Origin: Ceratorhiza oryzae-sativae
Taxonomy: Eukaryota; Basidiomycota; Agaricomycetes; Cantharellales; Ceratobasidiaceae
Length of the DNA stretch: 64,000 bases
Assembly (NCBI GenBank): GCA_030998015.1
Contig: JARWMV010000238.1
Location: forward strand, 1,364,001 to 1,428,000
Direction: 5' to 3'
The position numbers and the translations under genes are program-made. This document shows positions 48,137-62,172 of the stretch, one piece after another. Numbering within the stretch: the stretch's first letter is position 1; each line of letters starts with the position of its first letter. The notes under the pieces are model-generated. The model made no database searches. It was not told where the DNA came from and worked only from the letters and a program-made list of their open reading frames with translations.

Positions 48137-49512
48137 TTAACAGTAGATGGTGCCCATCCACACACCCTCGTAGGGTCCAAGGTGATCAATAATGTTGCCA
48201 ACAAAGATGTTAGGGACAGCACCAGTCGAGCAGCTCGTGCTCGTATTGTCTTGTCCTAGAGTCAAAAGGAATGAGGAATCGGGTCTAAAATCGATACATA
48301 AACAATCTGGTGACATACCCGCACAAGCAACCCAGTTTCCGGCTGAAATAATGTGCTTCTCACCGCTCGAGTGGTGGAATCCCAAGCCGCGACCTGTGGA
48401 TACCAAGGGTCAGCAATTAATCCGTGATGAGCATGAGCATAAAACGGACCAGGCACAATGGGGATCAAATCGTCATCGTGGGTGATACGCGAAAAGTCGG
48501 GAACCTGGGGTTGAATGTTAGTTTCGCCCAAGACTATAGTAAAATTTGAGGGCTGAATCCTCACCTTTTGGTCAATGTAGTTGGCGAATTCCTGGTTTCC
48601 GACCTAAATACGCAAATGATAAGTATGCACCATAAATAAAGAGCCAGGTTGAAACTTACACGAGGCTGGCCGTAAGTGACCGCCCTGATAGAGATTGTCG
48701 ACGGCAGGTTAAGCTTGAAGTAAAGCGCGTCAAGAGTAGCAAGAGCACCTCCGAGAGAGTGGCCGGCTATTCACCACCCGTCAGTTAGAATTGCCCGAAA
48801 CGGAAAGCTTGGGCACCAAAGGTAGTTGAAACTCACTAGTCGTGACCTTGGTTGCCCCCCTTTCAGAGATAACCTTTTTGACGGCAGCAAGGACCTTGGT
48901 TGCGGAGCTGGCTTGGGCATTCATAAAGCCGTCGTGAACCTTGACGGTGCTCGGTACACCAGGGAAGAGTGTAGAATCCAGATTACAGGTGAAGATATTG
49001 GCATCAGTCAGGACTGAGAGGCTGAACGATAAAAGGAAAGTCAGAATGAATATTCAGCTGAAACAAAAGGCAGTACTTGCAATTGAGTGGGATCTGTGCC
49101 TTCATGAACAACGACGACCGTGTTGCCAGACGGCCACCAACCAACATACCCTGCAAATAAATGGTTTAGGAAACTCTTATTAGACGTCGAGCAATAGTCA
49201 TATGACTCACAATATGGAACAGCATTGCCGTCCCCTCCGGTAGCATAAGTGATGAACCCGGGAATGCGCTTGCAAGCAGCTGAGTGCAATCGAACCATTA
49301 GACACTCCTGTCGACATGACAGGAAAGTAAGACTTACTGCACGACCAATTTGCGGTGCCAGAACAGTACGCGGCAGCAGCAAAGCTGGCGAATGGCGAAT
49401 AGGACGAGATTGTCGCAGCGTTGATTGGCGACGTCGCGGTATCACGCTCAACCGGTGCGGCCAAAGCACGGAGAGAGAGCGCAAATGCAAGAGCAGCAGT
49501 AGCAAAACGCAT
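48137..49512 (-). CDS. Secreted class 3 lipase 2
   Basis: Signal peptide MRFATAALAFALSLRALA, then VERDTATSPINAATISSYSP and AAAYCSGTANWSCS. Later exons have GWWPSGNTVVVVHEGTDPTQ, FMNAQASSATKVLAAVKKVI, the nucleophile motif AGHSLGGAL near 48765, VTYGQPRVG, the acid segment DDDLIPIVPG, and FHHSSGEKHIISAGNWVACA with the catalytic histidine. It ends HLGPYEGVWMGTIYC. Exon structure matches the lipase 3 gene nearly one to one, and both share an upstream sequence block. A TATATA lies about 79 bp before the ATG. The product is predicted to be an extracellular triacylglycerol lipase or feruloyl-esterase-like enzyme. Confidence 0.86.
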
Positions 49513-49590
49513 GATAGACGACCGATAGAGGGATGATTGCTGGGTAGACCACGACAATGCGCTGGCTATCTTGCCTCGCCCTACACGTCA

Positions 49591-49596
49591 TATATA
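49591..49596 (-). promoter_or_regulatory. TATA box of lipase 2
   Basis: TATATA on the minus strand about 79 bp before the lipase 2 start codon. Confidence 0.45.
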
Positions 49597-49826
49597 GTCC
49601 TGCAATACTACTGTCACTTCCCACACAGTATGTCCAAAATTCCAGCAGCGAACAAAATCGCACTAGCCTATTCACGCGAGGAACTTCGACATCAGCCAAC
49701 ACTAGCCAGCATCTGCCACGACCGCTGACACAACGTCTAAAGCCGCTCGGATGAACCCCACATCAGGTCTTGGCTGAAAACTATTTCCTTTTGAGTTCAA
49801 CATACCACCTCTGTTCCTCTTAGGCA

Positions 49827-49925
49827 ATCTATTCTGAACTCTCGTCCCCTTGACGAATCTCGGACATACGCATGGTCTGTTGATCATGGGGCTCCGCTTA
49901 ATGCTTTACCGTGTCCCGGAGTACA
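49827..49925. repeat. Upstream block of lipase 2 (repeat copy 1)
   Basis: Shares TTAATGCTTTACCGT, TCATGGGGC and ATTCT-GAACTCT segments in the same order and orientation with 52312-52405. Each lies about 315-410 bp upstream of a lipase start, so it is probably the upstream part of the lipase duplication. Confidence 0.6.
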
Positions 49926-50650
49926 ACAAAGGCATGATAGGTGTCGTTCATGAGGATTTCTCGGAGTTAGGGTGATGGCAGGTGAAACTTGACGTTCACA
50001 TCGAATGAGAATGAGCTCGAGGGAACAGTCCAGGGGTTGTACCATTTCAGGAGGCCCACTCTAGGAGAAATATCGGGCGGTACATGTACAGCCGAAATAG
50101 GCAAAGTAGAATGGATTTCGTGCACAAGTTTTGGATGGCGAAGAGACACAGCCGACTCGGGAGAACCATCCAGAAGGTAGCAGGTAGCTCGGGGCCAGTA
50201 AGACAGCACAAAGTGTGTCAATGGATGAGCTAAGGGAGGCCGAAACGCGAGTCAGATGGCGTTGCGAGATGGTACCCCGCTGTTAGAGATCATTCAAGCT
50301 GCATTGCCGAAGAGCTGAGATAAAGCTTGGCATGCTGTCGTTGTGGGTGAGAACTGATCGCCTATCGAGCCGGCGCTTACATGACTCGGTAAAGTGGTGC
50401 TATACAGTGGTGCGAACAGATTTGTAATGACTACTTCCATCCTGGATTCTTTCGTTCGCACTCCGGCTTAGTTCACTCTTTCAATATTCTTTTTTTTCGC
50501 CCTAAATCCTACAAACATTCAAGGAACATTTGCCGACCATTTTACTTCCCACATAAAACCCCCATAAGAACAAAGTGATCCTGACCCTCGTCTGGATGCC
50601 ACCAATTCGACCTCTTTCTCGCATATGCATCTGGAGCGAATCTAATCAAG

Positions 50651-51997
50651 TTAGCAACGATTCGTGCCCATCCAAACACCTTCGTATGGTCCCAGATGAT
50701 CGCCAATGCTGCCATCAAAGATATTGAGAACCGCACCAGTTGAGCAATCGACGCTTGTATTATCTTGACCTAGGTCAAAGGGAAAAAAATGAGTTTTACT
50801 GAGATACGCATGAAAATCAACTTACCTGCACAAGCATCCCATAATCCGGTTGAGATGATATGTTTCTCGCCACTTGCATGGTGGAATCCCAGGGCCCGGC
50901 CTGCGTGCGTTATAGCTAAGCTCACTTGGATAATAAGCAGGTCAGCAACCTACCTGGAACAATAGGGATCATATCGTGCATGTTCGTGATACGTGAGAAG
51001 TCGGAAATCTGATGTGATTACGGTTTCCATGGGTGTTCATAAATAGAGTGCCCAGACGTACGTTTTGGTCGATCCAGTTAGCAAAGTCCTGGTTCCCCAC
51101 CTGAATAGGACCATAATGAATACAAACTGTAAATAAACTGAAATTCAAGCTTACACGAGGCTGGCCGTAGGTGATAGCCTTGATGGAAATGGACGCTGGC
51201 AAGTTGAGGGTGAAGTATGCGGCATCGAGAGCGGCCAGTGCACCTCCGAGAGAGTGACCAGCTATGGGTTTTTCAAAATTTAACTACTTCCCAGGAACGA
51301 AGAGGTTCTAGGCCAATGTGTACTCACTAACTATCACCTGAGTTGCTGAATTTTCTGCTATAATGGCTTGAACAGCAGCAAGCGTCGACGGCGCCGCGTT
51401 GGCATGTGCGTTCCGAAACCCGTCATGAACCTTGACAGTACTTGGCATACCAGGGAAAAGCGTAGGGTCCAGAGGGCCAGTGAATACATTAGCGTCCGTC
51501 AACAAGGACAGACTGCATAAAAATCCATAAAATTGAATATATATGCTGGACGGAAACAGAGCTTGTAACGTACAATTTTGTAGGATCTGTCCCCTCATGA
51601 GCAACAACCACCGAATTCCCCGATGGCCACCACCCAACGTACCCTACCATATACTTAAATCAGCACCTGAGCGGGTCAGTAGCTATGACAGGACATACAC
51701 ATTGGGGTTCCATCTCCATCACCGCCATAAGCATATGGGACGAAATCGGGGACGAGTTGACAAGCCACTGGGTTGGTGCGATTCGTGTAAAAGACATTGG
51801 TCAAAATGGGGCAAAGGCTTACTGCATGTCCAGTCAGCAGCCACGCCACAGTATGCAGCAGCAGCAAAAGTGGTATATGGCGAGTAGCTTGATATCGTCG
51901 CAGCAGTGATCGGCGTAATAGTCGAGTCACGCTCAACCGGAGCGGCCAATACGTGAAGAGCAAGCACGAGTGAAAGTGCAGCAGTTGTGACACGCAT
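50651..51997 (-). CDS. Secreted class 3 lipase 3
   Basis: Signal peptide MRVTTAALSLVLALHVLA, then VERDSTITPITAATISSYSP and AAAYCGVAADWTC. The exons carry VPYAYGGDGD, GWWPSGNSVVVAHEGTDPTK, TVKVHDGFRNAHANAAPSTL, nucleophile AGHSLGGAL near 51255, YGQPRVGN, acid segment NMHDMIPIVP and FHHASGEKHIIS with the catalytic histidine. It ends HLGPYEGVWMGTNRC, stop at 50651. Seven or more short introns sit at the same positions as in lipase 2, showing recent tandem duplication. Expected to be extracellular. Confidence 0.86.
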
Positions 51998-53001
51998 GAT
52001 GGAATCTACGAAAGTAGGGGCAATGAAACCACTGGCTACTATTCTTCCCGTCGCTAGAGCATAAGTACTCTTACCAGGTTGGTATCACTTCCTGGCTGGG
52101 TGTATGCGAAGCTTCAGAACCGAATGGGTCGCGGTTTCAGGCACTCTCACGAGTAATGACTTGGACGTTATTCTGAACCACGCACCGGGGCGTGGCATCT
52201 TCGAACCCTCTAATAAATTCCGGCGGCCGGCCGGCAGGGGTTGTATAGCTGCCTACGACGATTGATTATTATTTTCGGTTCAGCGCAGATTGTTATTATC
52301 TGTGAATGAGCTATTCTTGAACTCTTGCCCTCGGCGGAAACAGAGAGCACACATGGTAGTGTCGGTCATGGGGCCCCGGTTAATGCTTTACCGTATCCCG
52401 GTATATAATATAAATTAGGTACGATCATCTCCTCGACCTCGAGAATACCATGTTGTTCCGAGTACAAAAGCAGGTGAAGATGGGCGTTTGTATGGGCCCA
52501 ACCTCAGAAGGGAAAGTTGTTCTAAACTAAGAAAATCCCAAGGTAGGGTGAAATATCGCATAGATCTCTATTATTAGCAGAGGCCAATGGAAACACGATA
52601 ACAGGATTCGAGGGGAATCCCCCCCCCCCCAAGCGACTCACCAGAATAGTCCAGCCCTTAGAGAAAGGTGCCGATGCGATCCAACCCACGTCGAGTAATG
52701 AAGGTTTCAGTATCAAGCCGCAAAATGTGAAGAGAAGTTAATGGTCTATAATCGTGTGTTGATTGATGTAAATACTTGTCGCTAGAGGTACCACGTATGA
52801 TTATCCACTAGCTGGTTGGCTTCCAATAGAAATAGAAGCAGAAAGGCATGCGGGAGGTACAATCGTGTGCATTCTATCATCGCACGTCACAATCCTGAGC
52901 AATTTTCAAGAAAATTTATTCTAAGCGACTAAAACAGCGAGAAATAATAGTATTACAGCAGATCGCTACCTACTTGACCATAGACCACTCCAGTTCCCCT
53001 T
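51998..53001. other. Intergenic upstream of lipase 3
   Basis: 1.0 kb. Holds repeat copy 2 (52312-52405). A C-run at 52620-52630 and short unrelated frames only. Confidence 0.4.
52312..52405. repeat. Upstream block of lipase 3 (repeat copy 2)
   Basis: Counterpart of 49827-49925, lying about 315-410 bp upstream of the lipase 3 start. The best-kept part is GGTTAATGCTTTACCGTAT preceded by TCATGGGGCC. Confidence 0.6.
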
Positions 53002-55666
<2,665 letters not shown>

Positions 55667-57832
55667 CGTGTTGTTGATGGGGGTTGATTGCAGTAACGAC
55701 AAAGGCAGACAACCCAGGCGTTTTATATCGGGACAGGGGCTGAAAATCGACCAAGTGGTGGTCAAGCTCCGGCCGGGCCTCTAGTGATAATCTGGACATC
55801 AACGACGAGGGTGAGAAGAGCATCCCTTGATTGGGGTTGGAGACCGGCATTACTGGGTTTGAATGGAGCATCGAGCCTGTCTCTGACATCTTCTATCTAC
55901 AAGCGGGCCCAGTCTCACTAATGTACATTCCTTCATTGTCGTTGGTGCGTCTACCGAACACAAATGTCGCGTCTTATTGGCCGGTCGGAGCACGTGCTGC
56001 TTTAGTTGCCTTTTTCGTTGGCTTTCTGTGGTCGGATATTCGCTCCGATACTCTTCTCATTTGTCTAGAACTGTGAAACGCCGCGCCAACTCGCGGGTAA
56101 ATTATTTCCCAACGGCCGCCCGGATTCGGAGACGCCTTAACCGTGAGCGTATCGGCCCCTAATTTGGCAAAATGTCTGGTATTTCAAAACCCGAACCTCC
56201 CATCCTATCCGCCCCATGCCTAGACACATCCATGATTCAGCCCAAGCCCTACGTGCAACCCCTTTTATCGGTTCAAAAAAGAAGGGTAGTTGGGGATCAG
56301 CAGGCATTCAGGTGATGGGCACGGCTGAACACGCCCCAGACGAGCCCCTAACAACTTACGACAGTAGACTTACAAACCACACACATTCCGATCCATATCG
56401 TCAGGTCACGTATCTTGGCGTCGGTCTAGACCACATACCTATCGATGGGCTAAAGCGTTTGCAATACTAACGCGAAAAAAGGACCTTGAATCTTTCGTAC
56501 TGATGTGCGAGGGCTACGCGAGGGGCTGAACAATGCTGCAGGCTCCAAGAATGGTTTCAGGAACCCAGTCTGTATTTTTTTTTCCAAATCCATGTCTTTG
56601 TATGCGGGACGCCGAGGGCATGATATGGGACCACTCTACTGTTACACCCCGAGATGCCCGCCAGCCTGTTCATACACATCAACCACTCCTAAATCAGACT
56701 CAGTGAGGTAGGAACTAGACAAGCAAGCGAAGAAATAAAGTCTAAAGAGCGCAGCGCGATTATTGCGTCTGGGGAATGGGTAACCGCAATTTAGATGTTC
56801 AGGGATGGAACACCCGTGAAATTGACACCGCAGCTCCACCAGCACCAAACTATATCTCGTTGCAGATTAGAATAGTCGCAGCTGCTCTCAATGCCTGGAA
56901 CCCATATAGTCGTACCAGGGCACATCTATCTCTAATCGGTCTCAAGTGAGGCTGAAATACAATTTAAGACGATATCGGAGCGGGGGGTGACGGGGGTCCG
57001 AGGTTCGGTCGTATATGCTCCTCTGTCGTGCAATCTCATCGCATCCACCACCTTGCATCCCCACCACTAACGCACCTAGAAGTAACATTATGCGCCATGC
57101 GCAGTATAAGCACATGAAGTTTTCGATACATGATATGTCCTCTGGTCTCATAGGCTCAAACGATCCTTAGCGGGGGTTTCGGTTGCAGGATACGCAGAAC
57201 ACGCTTATCCGTGTACTCCGGAGCACGACCTTCGATTTCGTTCGGTCCGTTAATCAAATGTGACCTGCATATTACATATCGAAGTATGTCGGCATTGCTG
57301 GAGCAAAAGGATCGGTTCGAGAAGGTGTGGTGAGGCAGCGCCCTCGGTTCCGCTTACATTGAGCCCAGCCGGGATTTCTTAGTACATTCGAATGGGTTTC
57401 AGAGAAGCTAGAAGGTAGGTCCAGCCATAGCCGACTCTTCGCTGCTGGAGAACTCCATGGCTACAAAGAAAAATACCGATTCAACGGAATGTCATCGCGT
57501 GTTGAGAGGTGCGCAGCCGCGCCAATAGCATATGACTACTATGTATATTTTCTTTTGGCCTAGTTAGAGAATTGCCAAAGATAAATGCAGCTACAGATAT
57601 GCATCAAGCGACGGCTACACTTCAAGTTGGTATATGCTTACATTCTGACCGGTCAAGAACGTAGATATAGTACATAAAAAATAAACCAGCGCAAGTAAGC
57701 ATACAAAGGAATCATACGGCTACATATCATACCGGTTAGATAAATGAGAGACACTGCTCATAACATTGGGTATTTGTCCATAAAGTTAGAAAGTACGCGA
57801 AACCGGGAGGATATCCCTAGGGCAAACCTACC
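55667..57832. other. Intergenic between monooxygenase and the unknown gene
   Basis: 2.2 kb, AT-rich, with no supported gene. An 81-codon hydrophobic frame at 55831 is divergent from the monooxygenase but overlaps its promoter side and has no family signal. Confidence 0.35.
55722..55727 (-). promoter_or_regulatory. TATA box of the monooxygenase gene
   Basis: TATAAA on the minus strand, about 56 bp before the start codon. Confidence 0.5.
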
Positions 57833-58350
57833 TCAAAGAAGGCTCTCGATCTCGTTCAACAAAGCCATCAGCGTGACGCTGGTCTTGGAGGCATCCATAA
57901 AACCCAAGGGTTCAAGCTCTATGATATCAAGCATATATTCGAGATGGAAATGCTTCAAGACCTATATTTAGCACACTCAAATACTGAGTGATTGCGAAAA
58001 ACGCACAAGATTTCTGTAGAATTCAACCCATGGGGGATATACAAAGCGATATGTAGGGCCTCGCTTAGCCATCTTTACCGACTCTAACAACGCTCCCTTG
58101 TAGCCGCTAAAAATCCACTCCTTGTTCTTCCCAGCAGGATGTGACTTGGCTTGCAAATCTCTGAGCAGGCGTTCGTGGTCGTCTAGTGCTTGGGCTGCCC
58201 GATTTAGCTTATTTGCGGCAGTTAGCATAAGACTGGGTGATGAAGCATTTTGCATACAGAATCTACTACTTCTAGAGGAATTCTACTTTTTCCTTTCTTG
58301 GCCAGAATAGAAAGAGTCAAGGACAAGCTCGAGTTCGATGCAGGCGACAT
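57833..58350 (-). CDS. Hypothetical protein, spliced, frame uncertain at the N-terminus
   Basis: The first frame starts MMSPASNSSLSLTLSILAKK. Near 58270-58285 coding appears to move to another frame (SRSSRFCMQNASSPSLMLTA), which runs through LNRAAQALDDHERLLRDLQA, EWIFSGYKGALLESVKMAKR and RFVYPPWVEFYRNL. A 49-bp intron (GTGCGT donor, branch-like GCTAAAT, TAG acceptor) then joins cleanly to VLKHFHLEYMLDIIELEPLG and FMDASKTSVTLMALLNEIES, ending at 57833. Exon two and three are convincing; the first junction needs one missing base or a cryptic intron. I do not recognise the family. The product is helical and probably soluble. Confidence 0.5.
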
Positions 58351-58926
58351 CATTAAGAGATCGGCGATTTGGATTGACAGACCCAGATGGCAATTAACGG
58401 GGATGGGATTCAAATCGGATCCATAGAGAAATACAACTTAGCTCTTATATGAGTACCGAGTAGTTCTACGTCTCTTCGAAATGATTCGCTTGCACGGTCC
58501 AAGTTCGGCCACGGACCACTATGGCAGCCTAGGCAAGCTATTGTAGGTGAATTAGAACAATCAAGCAGAGGGGATACAGAATTCCGAGTGATTTAATGGT
58601 CTGTTTTACTGGCCATAGCTCGAACTCAAAGTGAGAGCCGAACCTGGATGCTTTGCCGCCAGTCTAATTAGAGTTTAGTTATTGACAGCACGCTTGGACC
58701 TTAGCGCTTACACGGTCACCTGACTTGGGAGATTCATTGTTGAGCCTGACCACGACCACGCATTCTACGCCTACACCTCGCACGAGCCATAGGGGGTTCT
58801 CAGTAAGTAGCATGGTTGCTCGCTGATACCCGAAATCTAATGCAGCTATAGGCGGTCGATATCACGGGAGCGACGACCTGTCTCATCCAACCCACGAACT
58901 GAACATACCACAAAACACAAAACAAG
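58351..58926. other. Divergent intergenic region upstream of CDT1
   Basis: 576 bp between the unknown gene (-) and CDT1 (+). No further gene seen; an upstream exon of the minus-strand gene is possible. Confidence 0.4.
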
Positions 58927-61000
58927 ATGGCTCCAGTAGATCGTGCTAAACCTGAGAAGCGACGCCGCATTGCGGCAAGCCCTCAAACGACTACTCCCAA
59001 GAGGTCCAGTGCACTGTAGGTTTCCGCTACGCCTACATCCTGATTAGTCCATCTCACCCACAAGTAGTTCCGCCTCCCCGCTTGCACGCAAGTCAGCCTC
59101 ACCGGCCAGCCCATCGTCTCCAGTCACACCTCGCGCCAAATCCATCCCTTTGCCTTCACACCTGTCCCGGCTTGTCACCGCTCACACCGCAATTGAAACA
59201 TCTTTGTCGCTCTCGTTGGCAACTTCTTCTCGTGCACCATCGTCCGAAACGGGTCATCTGGCCGCGATAACCAACACCGTAGCTCTCGAAACTGCTGGCC
59301 TACGTGTGCGCATTGGTACAGAAGAGATCCGTCGGTTGTGTTGGCTCTGGGAATGGGACGGAGACGCCTTGCCTGAAGACAAGCCGCCCAAGCCTAGCGC
59401 TCGAGCCATAGGACCTATTGAGGACAGTAGTGAAGACAATCCTTTCTTGGAGAACAATACGCCTCGAAAGTCCGCGCCAGCACCGGCACCAGCACCACCT
59501 CCCACGGATTGGGTTCGCGGCGGAATGGGGCTTATTGTCACTCCTACGACTCAATTGCAGAGGGCTCAAGGTCGACGTATGCCGGCTTATGGGATTGGTA
59601 TAAAGGTTGAGGTTGGGTTAGAGAAATCTACTGGTGTTGCCCTAAGCGCAATCGCCAAATGGACTGCGGACTCGCATCTTCGCAGGAAGGAGATTACTGA
59701 AAAGTTGCAACGATGGGTCAAAGTATGTGATATCTCCGTCAGGCTGGTGCGGTATTAACCTCTCGCTATGATAGCTGCATGAAGCTTCTCAAGTTACGCC
59801 GAAAGCCAACGGCAAAACGAAGCGATTGCGATCTTTGTCTCCTACCCCCGTTCCTCACATCCCTATGGCCGATTTGCCATCGTTGGCATCTATACCCGTA
59901 ACATCCACACCAAGCACACTACGAACAATCCAAACACCCTCCAAAAATAGCTTGTTCTCGACGCCTTCACGAGGATCAATCAGTACACCTAGATTTGCTC
60001 GCCAGGGGGGTGGGTTTTCCACCCCAACGAGCGCTACGAGAGGTGCCTTTACTACTCCCAACCGTACGACTGGAGGAATATTTGCGACGCCCACTTCGGT
60101 ACACAGGGGTGCTGCCATAACCCCTTCGACAACCAAACGCGCGCTCGCGGTTCCTCCAATGACCCCGACGACTCGTGCCGCCGGGATTCCGTTACCACCA
60201 ACTCCCGCCGCGACCCCTTCTACGCATTACTCGTCCGGGGCTTCCGAATCCGGTGACTCGCGCCCCTGCACCCCCAGCATTAACAGAGTGCTATTTCAGT
60301 CGGGACTCGAACCCCAGACTCCTCAGAGAGATAAGGCCCCCACGCCATCCGTACCAACACCCCTCGCCAAGCTGCTTTAGCGGAACGACTGCGCCAGAAA
60401 GCGCTCGCTACACCAAATGGGAAAACCACAACCGTCACATTATCCTACGACGCTGAAACCAATACTCTTCTAACAGCCGACCTGACGCCAGATCAATTGC
60501 GTCGCAGGTGCTTGCTCGCTCGGATCCCTGATGCTGCAGAAACGCTCCTTGCCGTTTTCGCTACTCGTCGTGTGGTCCCTATCCGGGAGGCATCAAGAGC
60601 TATCGTTAGTGCATCGCGAGTGAGCACTAGCGAAGCCGAGGATGAAATACGAATGCTCGCTGAGCTCTGTCCGAGGTTTTTGAAGATACGAGTTGTCGGG
60701 AAAGACGAGTGGGTTGAACGAGGTGGAGGGGTCGTAACCGGAAAAACTGTTGGCCCGTTGAGCCCCGGCAAGAAGGCCGTGGGGGACAGTCCAGCCTCGA
60801 AGAAAGCACCTGCGAGTCCCAGCGCCAAGGTGCCGGCGACCCCTTCACGATACAGCAAGCCGGCGTCTAGTCCAACACGACTCCGAGCCCCAGGAACACC
60901 GGACACCTCGGCCACTCCACTCAAAAGCAAAGACACAACAGTATTTGGCCTGAAGGAAGTACGAGAAGTCATACGCCGGGAGCTTGAAGTCGTCGTATAG
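58927..61000 (+). CDS. CDT1: DNA replication licensing factor Cdt1
   Basis: Starts MAPVDRAKPEKRRRIAASPQ. The N-terminal licensing domain has LPSHLSRLVTAHTAIETSLS, GLRVRIGTEEIRRLCWLWEW and MGLIVTPTTQLQR with AYGIGIKVEV. A Ser/Thr-Pro-rich middle region (about 59930-60150) holds short tandem repeats around FSTPTSATRGAF, FTTPNRT and FATPTSVHRGA. The C-terminal winged helix reads PDQLRRRCLLARIPDAAETL, LAVFATRRVV and STSEAEDEIRMLAELCPRFL, as in the CDT1_C domain that contacts MCM. A Lys/Pro-rich tail ends at 61000. Cdt1 loads the MCM2-7 helicase at origins in G1. Near 60368 the frame moves by one missing base (LA then QAALAERLRQKAL) in a CC pair, with no intron room. The middle repeats could be CDK sites, as Cdt1 is cell-cycle controlled. 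Confidence 0.82.
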
Positions 61001-61842
61001 CTTCGCCGCGCGTCCCCGATCATTTGTCTGACTCGCCTTGCAATTTCCAACATTCGCCTTGTCATCTTGATTTTGGTTTGTCGGTACTGTGATCATATGT
61101 AATGCATTATTATTGATTTGTTTGGACAAATATCACCCGACAGCGGTTATTTGACGCCGGCTAAATTGGACATTAAAGAGACACGGCGATCATGTTTGAA
61201 TAAACCCACTATGCAACTGAGGCTATGTCAATAAACGACAATCAAAATCACTTGAACTCCCCCACGCTTCTGAATATTTGACAACCACCCCTGCTTCATG
61301 AATGTAACACTGAGTCTGTCAAGGATGAAGAACAGGCGGATATCCATCTTCCTCGTTCTTCCCGATTGATGGCTTATTTAGCTATAGTATATGTATTCTA
61401 GGCTAGTCTGTAAGCGCAAGCTGTGCTTGATCAACAGTTGTCGATAGCACCGCCTTTTTTAGGCATTGTTTAATCTCGAATCATTCCTACCGCGATAGCC
61501 ATGCATTTACTCAGCCGCCCAAACTGAATCAATCCTTAGCGCGTGGGCTGACATCTTACGACATGCGCTGATTGTTTGCGGGCGCCACCAAAGGATAATC
61601 TTGTTCCAATATACTTACGATATTGAGGTCGTGAGAACCTGCGCGGCGACCCATTGTTAGTCGAATACGCACCGCCCCAGTCATCATACGAATGCTGCTA
61701 CCCGCCTGTGTGGATATGATAGGATTGTAACATCAATCATTTAAACTCGCATTCAGATCTGGGTAACGTCGGTTGTTTCGGTGACGTGAAATGGCGTCGA
61801 GCTCTTGCACGGGATCGGGTGGATGCGTGACCCATATTATGC
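61001..61842. other. Intergenic downstream of CDT1
   Basis: 842 bp of AT-rich sequence with no supported gene. Confidence 0.4.
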
Positions 61843-62172
61843 TCATATTGCATGCAGTGCTACACCTCTAGCAAATTCATGCCAAAAATAGACTAAATGA
61901 TTCAAATGGTGCCACGGAGCTGCGACCCGCTGCTCCTGTGAACCGAGTGTCCTTTGGGTGAGATCTGCTAGCTCTTGGAGCTGCTGTAGTGTGGGAGAAA
62001 GGTGAACATCTGCCGTTAGCACCAACCTCAATGCGTATTCTAGTACTTCGGGCTCTGTTGAAATATCAGCCGCCTAGTTCATTTATTTAGACACCATTGA
62101 GTTATTCGCCGCATTCAAACGAGCCAATGCCTGAGTGTCTTGGAATAGCCTTTGAAAGGCTTCGCCGGGTAG
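61843..62172 (-). pseudogene. Fragment of an unknown gene split by a 21-nt stop-containing segment
   Basis: One frame encodes LPGEAFQRLFQDTQALARLN with AANNSM, then a 21-nt segment (62074-62094) with two in-frame stops, then in the same frame ADISTEPEVLEYALRLVLTA, LQQLQELADLTQRTLGSQEQ and WHHLNHLVYFWHEFARGVAL, ending at 61843. The segment begins GT and ends AG, but it would be a very short intron. Both parts are strongly helical and protein-like. The 5' end is missing: a stop precedes the first part directly after a CTCCTAG acceptor, so an upstream exon may exist. No family recognised. Confidence 0.35.

Larger units (their letters stand above)
49513..50650. other. Intergenic between lipases 2 and 3
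   Basis: 1.1 kb. Contains the lipase 2 promoter and a block at about 49827-49925 that is repeated upstream of lipase 3 (see the repeat features). No gene is supported. Confidence 0.4.

Noticed and set aside
60297..60371. tRNA-like B box (GGTTCGAGTCCC) on the minus strand
   Set aside because: It lies inside CDT1 coding sequence and no matching A box or cloverleaf stems can be drawn.
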